From JAFAMS01 sp049520515 (GTDB lineage Bacteria > Vulcanimicrobiota > Vulcanimicrobiia > Vulcanimicrobiales > Vulcanimicrobiaceae): a DNA stretch of 64,000 nucleotides. This document shows, in pieces, positions 16,374 through 25,233 of the stretch. A model generated the notes under the pieces. It was given only the letters and a program-made list of their open reading frames with translations. It did no database searches and was not told the DNA's origin. The stretch covers positions 62,001 to 126,000 of the forward strand of contig JBEKPS010000006.1 in assembly GCA_049520515.1 (NCBI GenBank), given 5' to 3'. Within the stretch, counting starts at the first letter, position 1. Every line of letters begins with the position of its first letter. The translations under genes were made by a program, and so were the position numbers.

Positions 16374-17383
16374 GGACTCGCGCTCGGCGCGGCGCTTGCG
16401 GTTGCGGTCTCTGATGGAGTTTCGCTCGCGGCTGCACTTACTGAGGCACCGGGTGTGGCGACCGCCGACGCGGATGCTGCCGGTTTCCCAGACGCCGTCG
16501 CTTTTGCGGTTGGTTCAGGCGTTGGCGTCGCTGCAGGCTCCGCATAGACAACGAACGAGAGCGACTTGTGAGCCAGCAGTTTCATCGTGCGCTGCGTCGG
16601 AACGAAACGCACTTCCATCGATGGAACCGGACCCCGCGGCGTGGCAACCGGTGTTACCGTCGGGCTCGGCGTCGGTGAAGGCGCGCCCGGCGGACGCGGC
16701 GTCGGCGAACCACTCGGCGTCGGTGAAGGCGTCGGAGTTTGCGTTGGTGTCGGCGTCGGGCTTGGGGTCGCGGTTCGCCCGCCCGACGGTGTCGGCGTCG
16801 GCGTCGCGTTAATTGCTTGAGCGATGTTGCGCGTCCACTTGTACTCGTTCGCCGGATCGTAGATCGCAATCCCGATTGTCGGGTCCGTGCCGTACGCCTC
16901 GAGAACGGAGAGCGGTATTACGACGTCGATGACGGGCAGTGCGGAAAACGTCGCGCCTTTATCCGATTCGAACGTAACGTAGAGTATCGCCGGCGATTGC
17001 TCGTGGTGTCCCTTGCCGAACAGGCCGTTCTTTGGTTTGTCGGCCGCACCGTACGCCGGAATGCCGCCTGGGCCCGGAACAGAGACGCTCGCATTCAACG
17101 TGACGGGCGTCGCCATCGATGAGGGAGCAGCTTTCGGGAACGTCGCGGTAACTTTGAAATCGCCCGGCGCCTGCAGCGTCAATGCGTTGCCGTCACCTGA
17201 CACCTGAACGTTCCCGCTCATGACGTTCGGCGTCGCAGTCGGCGCTGCGGTCGGGGTCGTGGGAGCAATTGCTTGAGGCAGCTGGCCGCCCGGCATCGTG
17301 GACGAACCGCCCGTACTGTTGGTACAGGCGGCGATCGCACAACATCCGAGCGCCAAAACGGCCATTGCGAGGCGCAGGCGCAT
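16370..17383 (-). CDS. Lipoprotein with long Thr/Pro-Ser/Pro repeats, function unknown
   Basis: 337 residues. MRLRLAMAVLALGCCAIAAC gives a lipobox, then a Pro/Thr spacer, a beta-rich domain (NVQVSGDGNALTLQAPGDFKV to IGIAIYDPANEYKWTRNIAQ), then a Thr-Pro/Ser-Pro repeat tract of about 70 residues (16640-16810), a second short folded segment (MEVRFVPTQRTMKLLAHKSL) and an Ala/Ser/Thr-rich tail. The TP/SP tract looks like an extended linker between two envelope modules. No family recognised. It lies 33 bp downstream of thiC on the same strand but shows no thiamine-related feature. Confidence 0.72.
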   Translation of the reverse strand: MRLRLAMAVLALGCCAIAACTNSTGGSSTMPGGQLPQAIAPTTPTAAPTATPNVMSGNVQVSGDGNALTLQAPGDFKVTATFPKAAPSSMATPVTLNASVSVPGPGGIPAYGAADKPKNGLFGKGHHEQSPAILYVTFESDKGATFSALPVIDVVIPLSVLEAYGTDPTIGIAIYDPANEYKWTRNIAQAINATPTPTPSGGRTATPSPTPTPTQTPTPSPTPSGSPTPRPPGAPSPTPSPTVTPVATPRGPVPSMEVRFVPTQRTMKLLAHKSLSFVVYAEPAATPTPEPTAKATASGKPAASASAVATPGASVSAAASETPSETATASAAPSASP

Positions 17384-17416
17384 TAGGGGGACCTTGGACA
17401 GCGGCCCTTCCGAATC

Positions 17417-19096
17417 CTAAGCGGGGCCTTGCTTGACGTAGATCTCGGCCCCCGCGGCCTTGAACTCGTCGGATTTCTCCCGCATCCCGCGCTCGGCGAA
17501 CTCACGCACTTCTTGCGTGATCCGCATCGAGCAGAAATGCGGTCCGCACATCGAGCAGAAGTGCGCGACTTTCGCGCCCTCGGCCGGCAGCGTCTCATCG
17601 TGGAATTGGCGAGCCGTCTCAGGATCGAGTGAGAGATTGAACTGGTCCTCCCACCGGAACTCGAAGCGCGCCTTCGAGAGGATGTCGTCCCAATGCCGCG
17701 CGTGCGGATGTCCCTTGGCGACGTCCGCTGCGTGCGCCGCGATCTTGTAGGCGATCACGCCGTCCTTCACGTCTTGCTTGTCAGGTAATCCAAGGTGCTC
17801 TTTGGGCGTGACGTAGCAGAGCATTGCCGTTCCGTACCAACCAATCATCGCAGCGCCGATGGCGCTCGTGATGTGATCGTAGCCCGGCGCGATGTCGGTC
17901 GTCAGCGGTCCGAGCGTGTAGAACGGGGCTTCCTTGCAGATCTCGAGCTGTCGATCCATGTTCTCTTTGATCAAGTGCATCGGCACGTGGCCTGGGCCTT
18001 CGATCATCACCTGCACGTCATGCTTCCATGCGATCTGCGTCAACTCGCCAAGTGTGTCGAGCTCTCCGAATTGCGCTTCGTCGTTGGCGTCGGCCTGACA
18101 GCCGGGACGTAAACCGTCACCCAGCGAGAACGCGATATCGTAGGCGCGCATGATCTCGCAGATATCTTCAAAGTGGGTGTAGAGAAAATTCTCTTGATGA
18201 TGCGAGAGGCACCACTTTGCGAGAATCGATCCGCCGCGCGAGACGATGCCGGTTACGCGTTTCGCGGTCAGCGGAACATAGCGCAGCAGCACGCCGGCGT
18301 GAATCGTGAAGTAGTCGACGCCCTGTTCGGCTTGCTCGATCAGCGTATCGCGATAGATCTCCCACGTGAGATCTTCCGCTTTGCCGCGCACCTTTTCGAG
18401 CGCCTGATAGATCGGGACGGTGCCGATCGGTACAGGCGAATTGCGCAGAATCCACTCGCGTGTCTCGTGAATGTTCTTCCCGGTTGAGAGATCCATGACG
18501 GTGTCGGCGCCCCAGCGCGTCGCCCACGTCATCTTCTCGACTTCTTCCTCAATCGTCGAAGTCACCGCCGAATTGCCGATGTTGGCGTTGATCTTCACGA
18601 GAAAATTGCGGCCGATGATCATCGGCTCGCTTTCCGGATGGTTGATATTCGATGGAATGATCGCGCGGCCGCGGGCGACTTCGTCGCGCACGTGTTCGGG
18701 AGAGCAGTTCTCGCGAATCGCGATGTACTCCATCTCGGGCGTGATCGTCCCGCGGCGCGCGTAGTGCATCTGCGTAACGGACGCGCCCGGCTTTGCGACG
18801 CGTACCTTTTGCGACGGGAAGAGCGGATTGGTCTTGTCTTGCACGACCGTATCGTTACGCGCTTCGATCCAAGCCTCGCGAATCGGTTCGAGTCCCTTGC
18901 GTACGTCGATGAGGACATCGGGATCCGTGTACGGGCCGCTCGTGTCGTAAACGACGTGCGTCTCTCCGTCGGTCAATGCGATTGCGCGCATCGGAACGCG
19001 AATCGACGGATCTTTTCCTCCGGCGTAGACTTTTCGCGAACCTGGAAACGGTTTACGTGTAATCGCTTCGTTCCGAGGTTCAACCGTCATCGACAT
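17417..19096 (-). CDS. thiC: Phosphomethylpyrimidine synthase (HMP-P synthase)
   Basis: 559 residues. ThiC converts aminoimidazole ribotide to HMP-phosphate by radical SAM chemistry, making the thiamine pyrimidine. Family markers: KPFPGSRKVYAGG, MHYARRGTITPEMEYIAIRE, VTSTIEEEVEKMTWATRWGAD, SRGGSILAKWC, IEGPGHVPMHLIKEN, and the C-terminal cluster motif HFCSMCGPHFCSMR (CxxCx4C). The ATG at 19096 follows GGAGG at nine bases. A TPP riboswitch sits in the 5' leader. Thiamine diphosphate is the cofactor of KorAB encoded nearby. Confidence 0.98.
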   Translation of the reverse strand: MSMTVEPRNEAITRKPFPGSRKVYAGGKDPSIRVPMRAIALTDGETHVVYDTSGPYTDPDVLIDVRKGLEPIREAWIEARNDTVVQDKTNPLFPSQKVRVAKPGASVTQMHYARRGTITPEMEYIAIRENCSPEHVRDEVARGRAIIPSNINHPESEPMIIGRNFLVKINANIGNSAVTSTIEEEVEKMTWATRWGADTVMDLSTGKNIHETREWILRNSPVPIGTVPIYQALEKVRGKAEDLTWEIYRDTLIEQAEQGVDYFTIHAGVLLRYVPLTAKRVTGIVSRGGSILAKWCLSHHQENFLYTHFEDICEIMRAYDIAFSLGDGLRPGCQADANDEAQFGELDTLGELTQIAWKHDVQVMIEGPGHVPMHLIKENMDRQLEICKEAPFYTLGPLTTDIAPGYDHITSAIGAAMIGWYGTAMLCYVTPKEHLGLPDKQDVKDGVIAYKIAAHAADVAKGHPHARHWDDILSKARFEFRWEDQFNLSLDPETARQFHDETLPAEGAKVAHFCSMCGPHFCSMRITQEVREFAERGMREKSDEFKAAGAEIYVKQGPA

Positions 19097-19140
19097 AGCG
19101 CATTTCCTCCGATCAACTACGGGCCGCGCTTCCGATGACG

Positions 19141-19220
19141 ACTCCCTTCGCCGGCATTACCCGGTTCAGGTTGACGGTCGGCGGCGCTGCCGCCCTCTCA
19201 GCCCGGATTCCCGAGCTCCC
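19141..19220 (-). promoter_or_regulatory. TPP riboswitch (THI element) in the thiC leader
   Basis: On the minus strand the conserved blocks are in order: GGGCTGAGAGGG, a GC-rich variable stem (GGCGGC...GCCGCC), AACCTGAACCGGGTAATGCC and GCGAAGGGAG. The CTGAGA and the AACCTGA...GGGTAATGCC strands are the pyrimidine- and pyrophosphate-sensing parts. The 44 bases to the thiC ATG include the GGAGG site, so control of translation is likely; I saw no separate terminator hairpin there. Confidence 0.95.
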
Positions 19221-19235
19221 GTGTTCTGTCGCCCA

Positions 19236-19264
19236 AGGTTACGCGGCCTAGCAGAGGTTGTCAA
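19236..19264 (-). promoter_or_regulatory. Sigma-70 promoter of the thiC transcript
   Basis: On the minus strand TTGACA (19264-19259) and TAACCT (19241-19236) are separated by exactly 17 bases. The expected start of transcription falls about 8-10 bases before the first riboswitch base, which fits a leader consisting of the THI element. Confidence 0.75.
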
Positions 19265-19301
19265 CTTGCGGCCCGAACGCAGTGCGAGGAGGTGTGACTC
19301 T

Positions 19302-20207
19302 ATGGCAAAGGTTCTCGGCGGCGTCATGGCAGCGGCGATCACGCCGTTCGACCGGCGCTCGCAACCGCACCACGCGCGATACATCGCGCACTGCAAGTCG
19401 CTCTTGCACAATGGCTGCGACGGAATCAATGTCTTAGGCACGACCGGTGAGGCAAATTCGATCGGGCTCGCCGATCGCTTCGATCTCATGGACGCCGTCG
19501 CGTCGAGCGGCCTACCAATGGATCGCATGATGGTCGGTACCGGCGCTCCCGCGGTTGAGGATGCAATCAGGCTCACGAAGCATGCGCAGGCGTGCGGCTT
19601 TGCCGGTGCGCTCGTGTTGCCGCCGTTTTATTACAAAGGCGTCAGCGACGACGGTATCTTTGCGTTTCTCGCGCGGCTGATCGAACGCGCCGATCCACGT
19701 CGCATCAAAATCTATCTCTACAATTTCCCGGCCATGACCGGTCTGTGGTATTCGGTAACGCTGATCGAGCGTTTGGTCGCTGAATTTCCCGGGATCGTCA
19801 CCGGCGTCAAAGATAGCGCGAACGATCGCGACTATCAGCGCGAGCTGCTGAAACGGCTTCCGAAGTTCGCGGTCTTCCCCGGAACCGAAGGTTACGTCGC
19901 CGACGCGAAGCGCGAGGGTTGTGCGGGCTGCATCTCGGCGAGCGTCAACGTCACCTCACGCGAAGCACAAGCCGCGTGGTCGGCGAGCGACGCTGACTTC
20001 GCTGAAAAGCAAGCCACTGTTGCGCAATTACGCACCACGATTCAATCGCAACCGCTCATCCCCGCGATCAAAGCAATCAAATCGCGCATCGAGCAAAACG
20101 ACAAATGGGAGCGCTTGTTGCCGCCGCTCATGCCGCTCACGATCGAGCAGCGCGGCCAGCTGTTCAGCGCCCTCGGCGATTGGATCGCGCAACCCGCCGC
20201 TGTTTAA
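19302..20207 (+). CDS. DapA/NAL-family class I aldolase (dihydrodipicolinate synthase-like)
   Basis: 301 residues of the DHDPS/N-acetylneuraminate lyase TIM-barrel family. GTTGEANSIG binds the pyruvate carboxylate, IYLYNFPAMTG holds the catalytic Tyr and GIVTGVKDSAND the Schiff-base Lys. These enzymes add pyruvate to or cleave it from an aldehyde. The family alone does not separate true DapA from KDG/4-hydroxy-2-oxoglutarate aldolases, so I give no symbol. The start at 19302 follows GAGGAGGTG. An earlier in-frame start would run into the thiC promoter. Its stop shares TTAA with the opposite dehydrogenase. Confidence 0.85.
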   Translation: MAKVLGGVMAAAITPFDRRSQPHHARYIAHCKSLLHNGCDGINVLGTTGEANSIGLADRFDLMDAVASSGLPMDRMMVGTGAPAVEDAIRLTKHAQACGFAGALVLPPFYYKGVSDDGIFAFLARLIERADPRRIKIYLYNFPAMTGLWYSVTLIERLVAEFPGIVTGVKDSANDRDYQRELLKRLPKFAVFPGTEGYVADAKREGCAGCISASVNVTSREAQAAWSASDADFAEKQATVAQLRTTIQSQPLIPAIKAIKSRIEQNDKWERLLPPLMPLTIEQRGQLFSALGDWIAQPAAV

Positions 20208-23059
20208 CGCAGGGCGAGTTCGAGGACGCGGGCGACGTGCAGAGCTTTGCGATCCGAGAGGTCGGCGATTTGATGACGGCAGCTGGTTCCGTCGGTAACG
20301 ATCAGGTCGTTCTCGCCGGCTGAACGCACGGCCGGGAGCAGCGTGCGCTCCGCCATCTTCTTCGAAATCTCGTAGTGCTCGATCTCATAGCCGAAACTGC
20401 CCGCCATTCCGCAGCAGCTCGAATCGATCGGAACGACTTCGAGCGACGGAATCATGCGGAGCGTTTGCACGACGGGAGCGAACGCGCCGAATGCTTTTTG
20501 ATGACAGTGTCCGTGCACGAATGCCTTGTGTTCCTGGAGCGGATGCAGGTCGAGCTTTAAGCGACCGGCTTGCTGCTCGCGCACCAAAAACTCTTCGAGG
20601 AGCATCGCTTGTAATGCGATCGTCTTGGCTGCATCGCTTGGAGCGACCGCAAGCAGCTCGTCGCGCAGCGTCAGCAAGCATGACGGCTCGAGACCGATAA
20701 TCGGAACACCGCGGCTTGCGGGCTCCTCGAGCGCTTCAACGACACGCTGCATCTCGCGACGCGCTTCATCGACCATTCCAGCACCAAGATATGTGCGTCC
20801 GCAGCACAACGGGCGTCCGCGATCGCGCACGGTTGGAAAGATGACGTCGTATTTCGCAGCTTCGAGCACACGCAGTGCCGCGCGGGCGTTGTGCGGCTCG
20901 AAATAACGATTGAACGTGTCGACGAAGAGTACGACCTCGCCGACGGGCGGCGGTCCGTTTTGCCGTCGCAGTGAGTCGTCCAAGAACGGACGCGCAGCCG
21001 GCACCGGGATCGAGCGCTTCGCGGAAAATCCGCTCAGCTTTTCCGTGCCTCGTGCGAGCACGCCGAGCGCGTTGCGCAAGCGCGTTGGCGCATTTGCGTA
21101 CTTCATCAGCGGCGCGTAGCGCGGTAGACTCGCGACGATGCGATCCTTCGTACGCCAGCCGTGTTTCTTGCGATAGTGGTACAAGAACTCGAGCTTCATG
21201 CGCGCCATGTCGACGCCGGTCGGACATTCGCGACGGCAGCCTTTGCAGCTGACGCACAGATCGAGTACGTCGTACATGCGGTCCGAGGTGAGCGCATCAC
21301 GGCCGAGCTGGCCGGTCAAGGCATGACGCAGGGCGTTGGCGCGCCCGCGCGTGACGTGCTCTTCGTCTTGCGTCACCATATACGACGGACACATTACATC
21401 GGAGACCTTGCGACACGCGCCGTTGTTGTTGCACATCTCGACCGCGCTTGAGAATCCGCCCCAGTCCGACCAATCGAGCACCGTATCGAGCTTGATCGGT
21501 TCGTAGCCCGGCGGATAACGAAAGAGCGAACGATCGTCCATGAGCGGCGCACGCACGATCTTGCCGGGATTAAAGAGCCCTTTGGGATCGAATGCGTCCT
21601 TGACGTCCTCGAACGCGCGCACGATGCGCTCGCCGAACATCTCGCGATGAAACTCGGAGCGGACGATGCCGTCGCCATGCTCGCCCGAGTGCGAACCGCC
21701 GTACTCGCGCACGAGCGCAAATGCTTCTTCCGCAATCGCGCGCAGTTTGCCGACGTCTTCGTCGTGCTTGACGTTGAGCACGGGGCGGACATGCAAGCAG
21801 CCCACGGACGCGTGCGCGTACCAGGTTCCGTACGTTCCGTACTTTTCGAAGATTTGCGTGAGCTCAGCCGTGTAGTCGGCGAGATGCTCGAGATCGACGG
21901 CGCAGTCTTCGATAATCGAAATCGGCTTGGCGTCGCCCTTCATCGAGGTCATGATGTTCAGCCCCGCGGAGCGGACCGACCAAATCTCGCTCTGCGCCGC
22001 GCTTTCGGTGACTTTCACGACCGCGTTCGGAAAGCCGAGCGCAGACATGCGTTCATCCAGCTCGTCGAGCTTCGGACGCAACAAGCTCGCATCGTCGCCG
22101 GTGAACTCAACGAGCAGAATCGTATCAGGACGGCCGTTGACATAGCGCTCGATCGTCGGCGCAAACGTCGGATTCGCGCGCGAAAGCTCGAGCATCGTGC
22201 GGTCGACCAGCTCGATCGCGACGGGATCCGACTTGACCAGCTCCTTCGTCGATGCCATCGCATCGTGAAAGCGCGGGAAGTGACATATCCCGAGCACACG
22301 CTCGCGCGGGAGCGGCTGCAGCAACAGCTCGATCGAGGTGAAGAACGCCAGCGTCCCTTCGGAGCCGACCAGAATCTTCGCCGTGTTGAACGGACCGCTC
22401 TTGATCGCATCGAGATTGTAGCCGCCGACGCGACGCATCACGTGCGGGAAACGCGCAGCGATCTCGTCCGCTTCGCGCGTCGCGATCGCGCGCAAGCGTT
22501 CGATCAGAAGTGCAACACCGTTCGCCGCAGCGTCGTTGAACGCGGCTCGCGTCCCATCGGCGAGAATCGCATCGATACCGATGACGTTGTGCACCATCAT
22601 GCCGTAGCGAATCGAGCGCGCACCGGACGAATTGTTCGCGGTCATGCCGCCGAGCGTTGCGCGGCTGGCCGTGGACGGATCGATCGGGAAGAACAGTCCT
22701 TCGCGCTTCAGTCGCGCATTGAGATGATCGAGGACAAGCCCCGGCTGCACGCGCACGCGGCGCCCTGCGGTGTCGATATCCTCGATCTCGCGCAGGTGCT
22801 TGCTGGTATCGACGACGACGGCGTTGCCGACGGTTTGCCCGCACTGCGAGGTTCCGGCTCCGCGCGGTAAGACGGGCACACCGGCTTCGCGGCAAACGCC
22901 GACGACCGCCGCGATATCGTCGACCGTCTTCGGAATGACGACGCCACGCGGCTCGATCTGATAGATCGACGCATCGGTTGCGTACAGCGCGCGCGTAACC
23001 GCATCAAAGGCGACGTCGCCTTGGACTTCTTTACGTAAGCGCTCTTCGAGCGCGATCAA
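20204..23059 (-). CDS. FAD/Fe-S 2-hydroxyacid dehydrogenase (GlcD-GlcF fusion; D-lactate, glycolate or D-2-hydroxyglutarate type)
   Basis: 951 residues. N-terminal FAD_binding_4 domain (PVLPRGAGTSQCGQTVG), FAD-oxidase C-terminal domain including GEHGDGIVRSEFHREMFG, then a ferredoxin-like part with DLCVSCKGCRRECPTGVD, and two CCG domains (PLCCGRTYLGAGM and SSCCGMAGSFGYE, with VHGHCHQKAFG). Length and order match Fe-S D-lactate dehydrogenases and YdiJ-type D-2-hydroxyglutarate dehydrogenases. Electrons probably go to quinone. The start is a TTG three bases after the stop of the aminotransferase gene. That partner favours glycolate oxidation to glyoxylate (inference). Confidence 0.88.
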   Translation of the reverse strand: MIALEERLRKEVQGDVAFDAVTRALYATDASIYQIEPRGVVIPKTVDDIAAVVGVCREAGVPVLPRGAGTSQCGQTVGNAVVVDTSKHLREIEDIDTAGRRVRVQPGLVLDHLNARLKREGLFFPIDPSTASRATLGGMTANNSSGARSIRYGMMVHNVIGIDAILADGTRAAFNDAAANGVALLIERLRAIATREADEIAARFPHVMRRVGGYNLDAIKSGPFNTAKILVGSEGTLAFFTSIELLLQPLPRERVLGICHFPRFHDAMASTKELVKSDPVAIELVDRTMLELSRANPTFAPTIERYVNGRPDTILLVEFTGDDASLLRPKLDELDERMSALGFPNAVVKVTESAAQSEIWSVRSAGLNIMTSMKGDAKPISIIEDCAVDLEHLADYTAELTQIFEKYGTYGTWYAHASVGCLHVRPVLNVKHDEDVGKLRAIAEEAFALVREYGGSHSGEHGDGIVRSEFHREMFGERIVRAFEDVKDAFDPKGLFNPGKIVRAPLMDDRSLFRYPPGYEPIKLDTVLDWSDWGGFSSAVEMCNNNGACRKVSDVMCPSYMVTQDEEHVTRGRANALRHALTGQLGRDALTSDRMYDVLDLCVSCKGCRRECPTGVDMARMKLEFLYHYRKKHGWRTKDRIVASLPRYAPLMKYANAPTRLRNALGVLARGTEKLSGFSAKRSIPVPAARPFLDDSLRRQNGPPPVGEVVLFVDTFNRYFEPHNARAALRVLEAAKYDVIFPTVRDRGRPLCCGRTYLGAGMVDEARREMQRVVEALEEPASRGVPIIGLEPSCLLTLRDELLAVAPSDAAKTIALQAMLLEEFLVREQQAGRLKLDLHPLQEHKAFVHGHCHQKAFGAFAPVVQTLRMIPSLEVVPIDSSCCGMAGSFGYEIEHYEISKKMAERTLLPAVRSAGENDLIVTDGTSCRHQIADLSDRKALHVARVLELALR

Positions 23060-23062
23060 GCT

Positions 23063-24247
23063 TTATGCGAGCGCCGGCGCGCGCTCCGGTTCGGCCAGGT
23101 ATTCGATTGCGGGTCCGATGCCGTCGTCGATCTCGACGCCGGTGAGATGCAGACCCATTTGAACCGCGCACAGCACGCCTGCAAGCATCACTTCGTTGAT
23201 GCTGCCGAGGTGCCCGATACGGAATATCTTCCCTTTGAGTTTGCCGAGACCAACACCGAGCGAAACGTCGAAGCGCTCGAGGATCTTCAAGCGCACTTTG
23301 TCGGCGTCCACCCCTTCGGGTACGACGACCGCTGTCAAAGTGTTTGAGTATTCGCGCGGATCTTGCGCCAGTATCTCGAGCCCCCAGCCTCCGACTGCGC
23401 GTCGCGTCGCTTCCGCGAGCCGTGCGTGACGCTCGAACGTATTTTGCAGACCTTCTTCATGCAGCATACGCAGCGACTCGCGCAAACCGAAGAACATGTT
23501 CGTCGGTGGTGTGTACGGATAGAAGCCTTGCACATTGGCTTCAATGATCGGCGCCCAATCGAAATACGCTTTGGGGAAACGCGAACGTTTCGCTGCCTCA
23601 AGAGCTTTGCGCGAGATGACGTTGATTCCGATCCCGGGCGGAAGCATCAAGCCTTTCTGCGAACCGCAGACCATGACGTCAATGCCCCACTCGTCGTGGC
23701 GATAGTCGATCGACGCAAGCGACGAAACCGTGTCGACGAAGAACAATGCCGGATGACCGGTGCGATTGATGGCAGCGCGTACATCTGCGAGGCGCGAGGT
23801 TACACCGGTCGACGTCTCGTTGTGCGCGACCATGACGGCCGCGATGCGCTTCTCGCGATCGTCGCCAAGACGGCGCGCGATTTCATCGGGATCGGCACCG
23901 TGCCGCCAATCGCCGGGGATCAGCTCAACGTCGAGACCCAGGCGCCGCGTCAGATCGGCCCACAAATTCGAGAATTGTCCGGTCTCGGCGACGAGCACAC
24001 GATCGCCGGGCGAAAGAGCGTTCGCGACGGCGGCTTCCCACGCTCCGGTACCGGACGAAGGATAGAGCACGACGTGCGCGTCTTTCGTTTTGACGAGCTT
24101 CTGCATCGCGGGCAAAATCTCGAGCGTACATTGTGCAAAGTCCGGACCTCGATGGTCGACGATCTGCCGGTCCATCGAACGCAAAACGCGCTCCGGAATA
24201 TTCGTTGGTCCGGGGATTTGAACGAAATGTTGCCCGCTGCGAAACAT
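23063..24247 (-). CDS. Class V aminotransferase, serine/alanine-glyoxylate type
   Basis: 394 residues of the AGT/SGAT group. Opens with FVQIPGPTNIPERVLRSMDRQIVDHRGPDF split by conserved PGPTN and HRGPDF, has SSGTGAWEAAVANAL, AHNETSTGVTS, FVDTVSSL, and the PLP lysine in VCGSQKGLMLPPGIG. Enzymes of this group move amino groups from serine or alanine to glyoxylate, making glycine. Strong AGGAGG at eight bases. It is first in a two-gene operon with the giant dehydrogenase (three-base gap), so glycolate to glyoxylate to glycine is a plausible route. Confidence 0.9.
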   Translation of the reverse strand: MFRSGQHFVQIPGPTNIPERVLRSMDRQIVDHRGPDFAQCTLEILPAMQKLVKTKDAHVVLYPSSGTGAWEAAVANALSPGDRVLVAETGQFSNLWADLTRRLGLDVELIPGDWRHGADPDEIARRLGDDREKRIAAVMVAHNETSTGVTSRLADVRAAINRTGHPALFFVDTVSSLASIDYRHDEWGIDVMVCGSQKGLMLPPGIGINVISRKALEAAKRSRFPKAYFDWAPIIEANVQGFYPYTPPTNMFFGLRESLRMLHEEGLQNTFERHARLAEATRRAVGGWGLEILAQDPREYSNTLTAVVVPEGVDADKVRLKILERFDVSLGVGLGKLKGKIFRIGHLGSINEVMLAGVLCAVQMGLHLTGVEIDDGIGPAIEYLAEPERAPALA

Positions 24248-24303
24248 GATCTTCCTCCTGCATCCCCCTTGCGCAACGCTGGGGCGGAGGTCCTGCGCCC
24301 CGC

Positions 24304-25215
24304 TTGAGATACGCGACGCTCATGGGTGCGCAACTCCTCGTCGGCGCGGCGGCGATTTTCGCACGATATGCGCTCGGCGGTGCGGGTCCGGTTGCCGTCA
24401 CCTACTTACGTCTGGGGATCGCCGCGGCGATCGTTGTCGCAGTCGCACTAGTCCGCAGCGGATCGCGAAAGTGGCTCGACCGCCGGCGAGAAACCATGCT
24501 CGCGCTCGCGGGCGTCGCGTTGGCCGTTCATTTTGCTTGCTGGATTGCCTCGCTCGAGTTCACCTCGATTGCGATTGCGACGCTTCTCGTGTCCACGTCG
24601 CCGATCTTTATCGGAATAGACGAGGCCATCACCCGGCGCCGCGCGCCGGGCCTTTCGTTCATGCTTGCAATCGCGAGCGGTGGCGCCGGTCTCATTCTCG
24701 TCGTCATGCAGCACGCCGCGCCGGCGCCGATTCCCGGCCACGCGATCCTCGGCGCGTTTCTTGCAACACTCGGAGCGATTGGAATGAGCGTCTACCTAAC
24801 GATCGTACGTTCTGTGCGCAGCGATCTCGATACGCTCGCAATCATTGCGCGAACATATTCATGGGCAGCGATTGTCCTCGCCGCGCTTGCGCTTGTCATT
24901 CATGAGAATCCGCCGCCGTTCGCAGACCGAAGCGCGTGGTTCGGCATCATCGCAATGGCATTGATATCGCAACTGCTCGGACACACGGCGATGAATGTTT
25001 CGCTGCACTGGTTCACGCCGGCTACCATTGGCTTCTCGACACTGCTCGAACCGGTGATCGCGGCGGCGCTTGCGGCTGTGATTTTCCATGAAGGACTCGC
25101 AGGGACAACCCTTGTGGGGGCGGTCTTGCTGTTCGTCGCTATTGCCTTGGCAATTCGCAGCCAGGCCCAAGAGCGCGGCCAGGAGTCTCAGCGGTATTTC
25201 AGCATTCTCCCGTAG
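24304..25215 (+). CDS. EamA/DMT-superfamily transporter
   Basis: 303 residues with about ten hydrophobic helices in two EamA repeats: repeat one begins AQLLVGAAAIFARYALGGAGP and repeat two GHAILGAFLATLGAIGMSVYL. LLEPVIAAALAAVIFHEGL is the typical helix 9 motif. DMT proteins of this type export amino acids or other metabolites; substrate unknown. The start at 24304 is TTG; ATG 24322 is an alternative and the GGAGG lies 13 bases before the TTG. It is divergent from the aminotransferase and 18 bp before the efflux operon. Confidence 0.85.
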   Translation: MRYATLMGAQLLVGAAAIFARYALGGAGPVAVTYLRLGIAAAIVVAVALVRSGSRKWLDRRRETMLALAGVALAVHFACWIASLEFTSIAIATLLVSTSPIFIGIDEAITRRRAPGLSFMLAIASGGAGLILVVMQHAAPAPIPGHAILGAFLATLGAIGMSVYLTIVRSVRSDLDTLAIIARTYSWAAIVLAALALVIHENPPPFADRSAWFGIIAMALISQLLGHTAMNVSLHWFTPATIGFSTLLEPVIAAALAAVIFHEGLAGTTLVGAVLLFVAIALAIRSQAQERGQESQRYFSILP

Positions 25216-25233
25216 CGTGGACGGGGCGTGTAT

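Noticed and set aside
16640..16810. Tandem repeat array as a possible CRISPR or microsatellite-driven switch
   Set aside because: The short period encodes an in-frame Thr-Pro/Ser-Pro linker of a lipoprotein, with no spacers; it is explained by the protein.
21647..22870. 407-codon open frame on the plus strand
   Set aside because: Antisense to the FAD/Fe-S dehydrogenase, with no recognisable domain.
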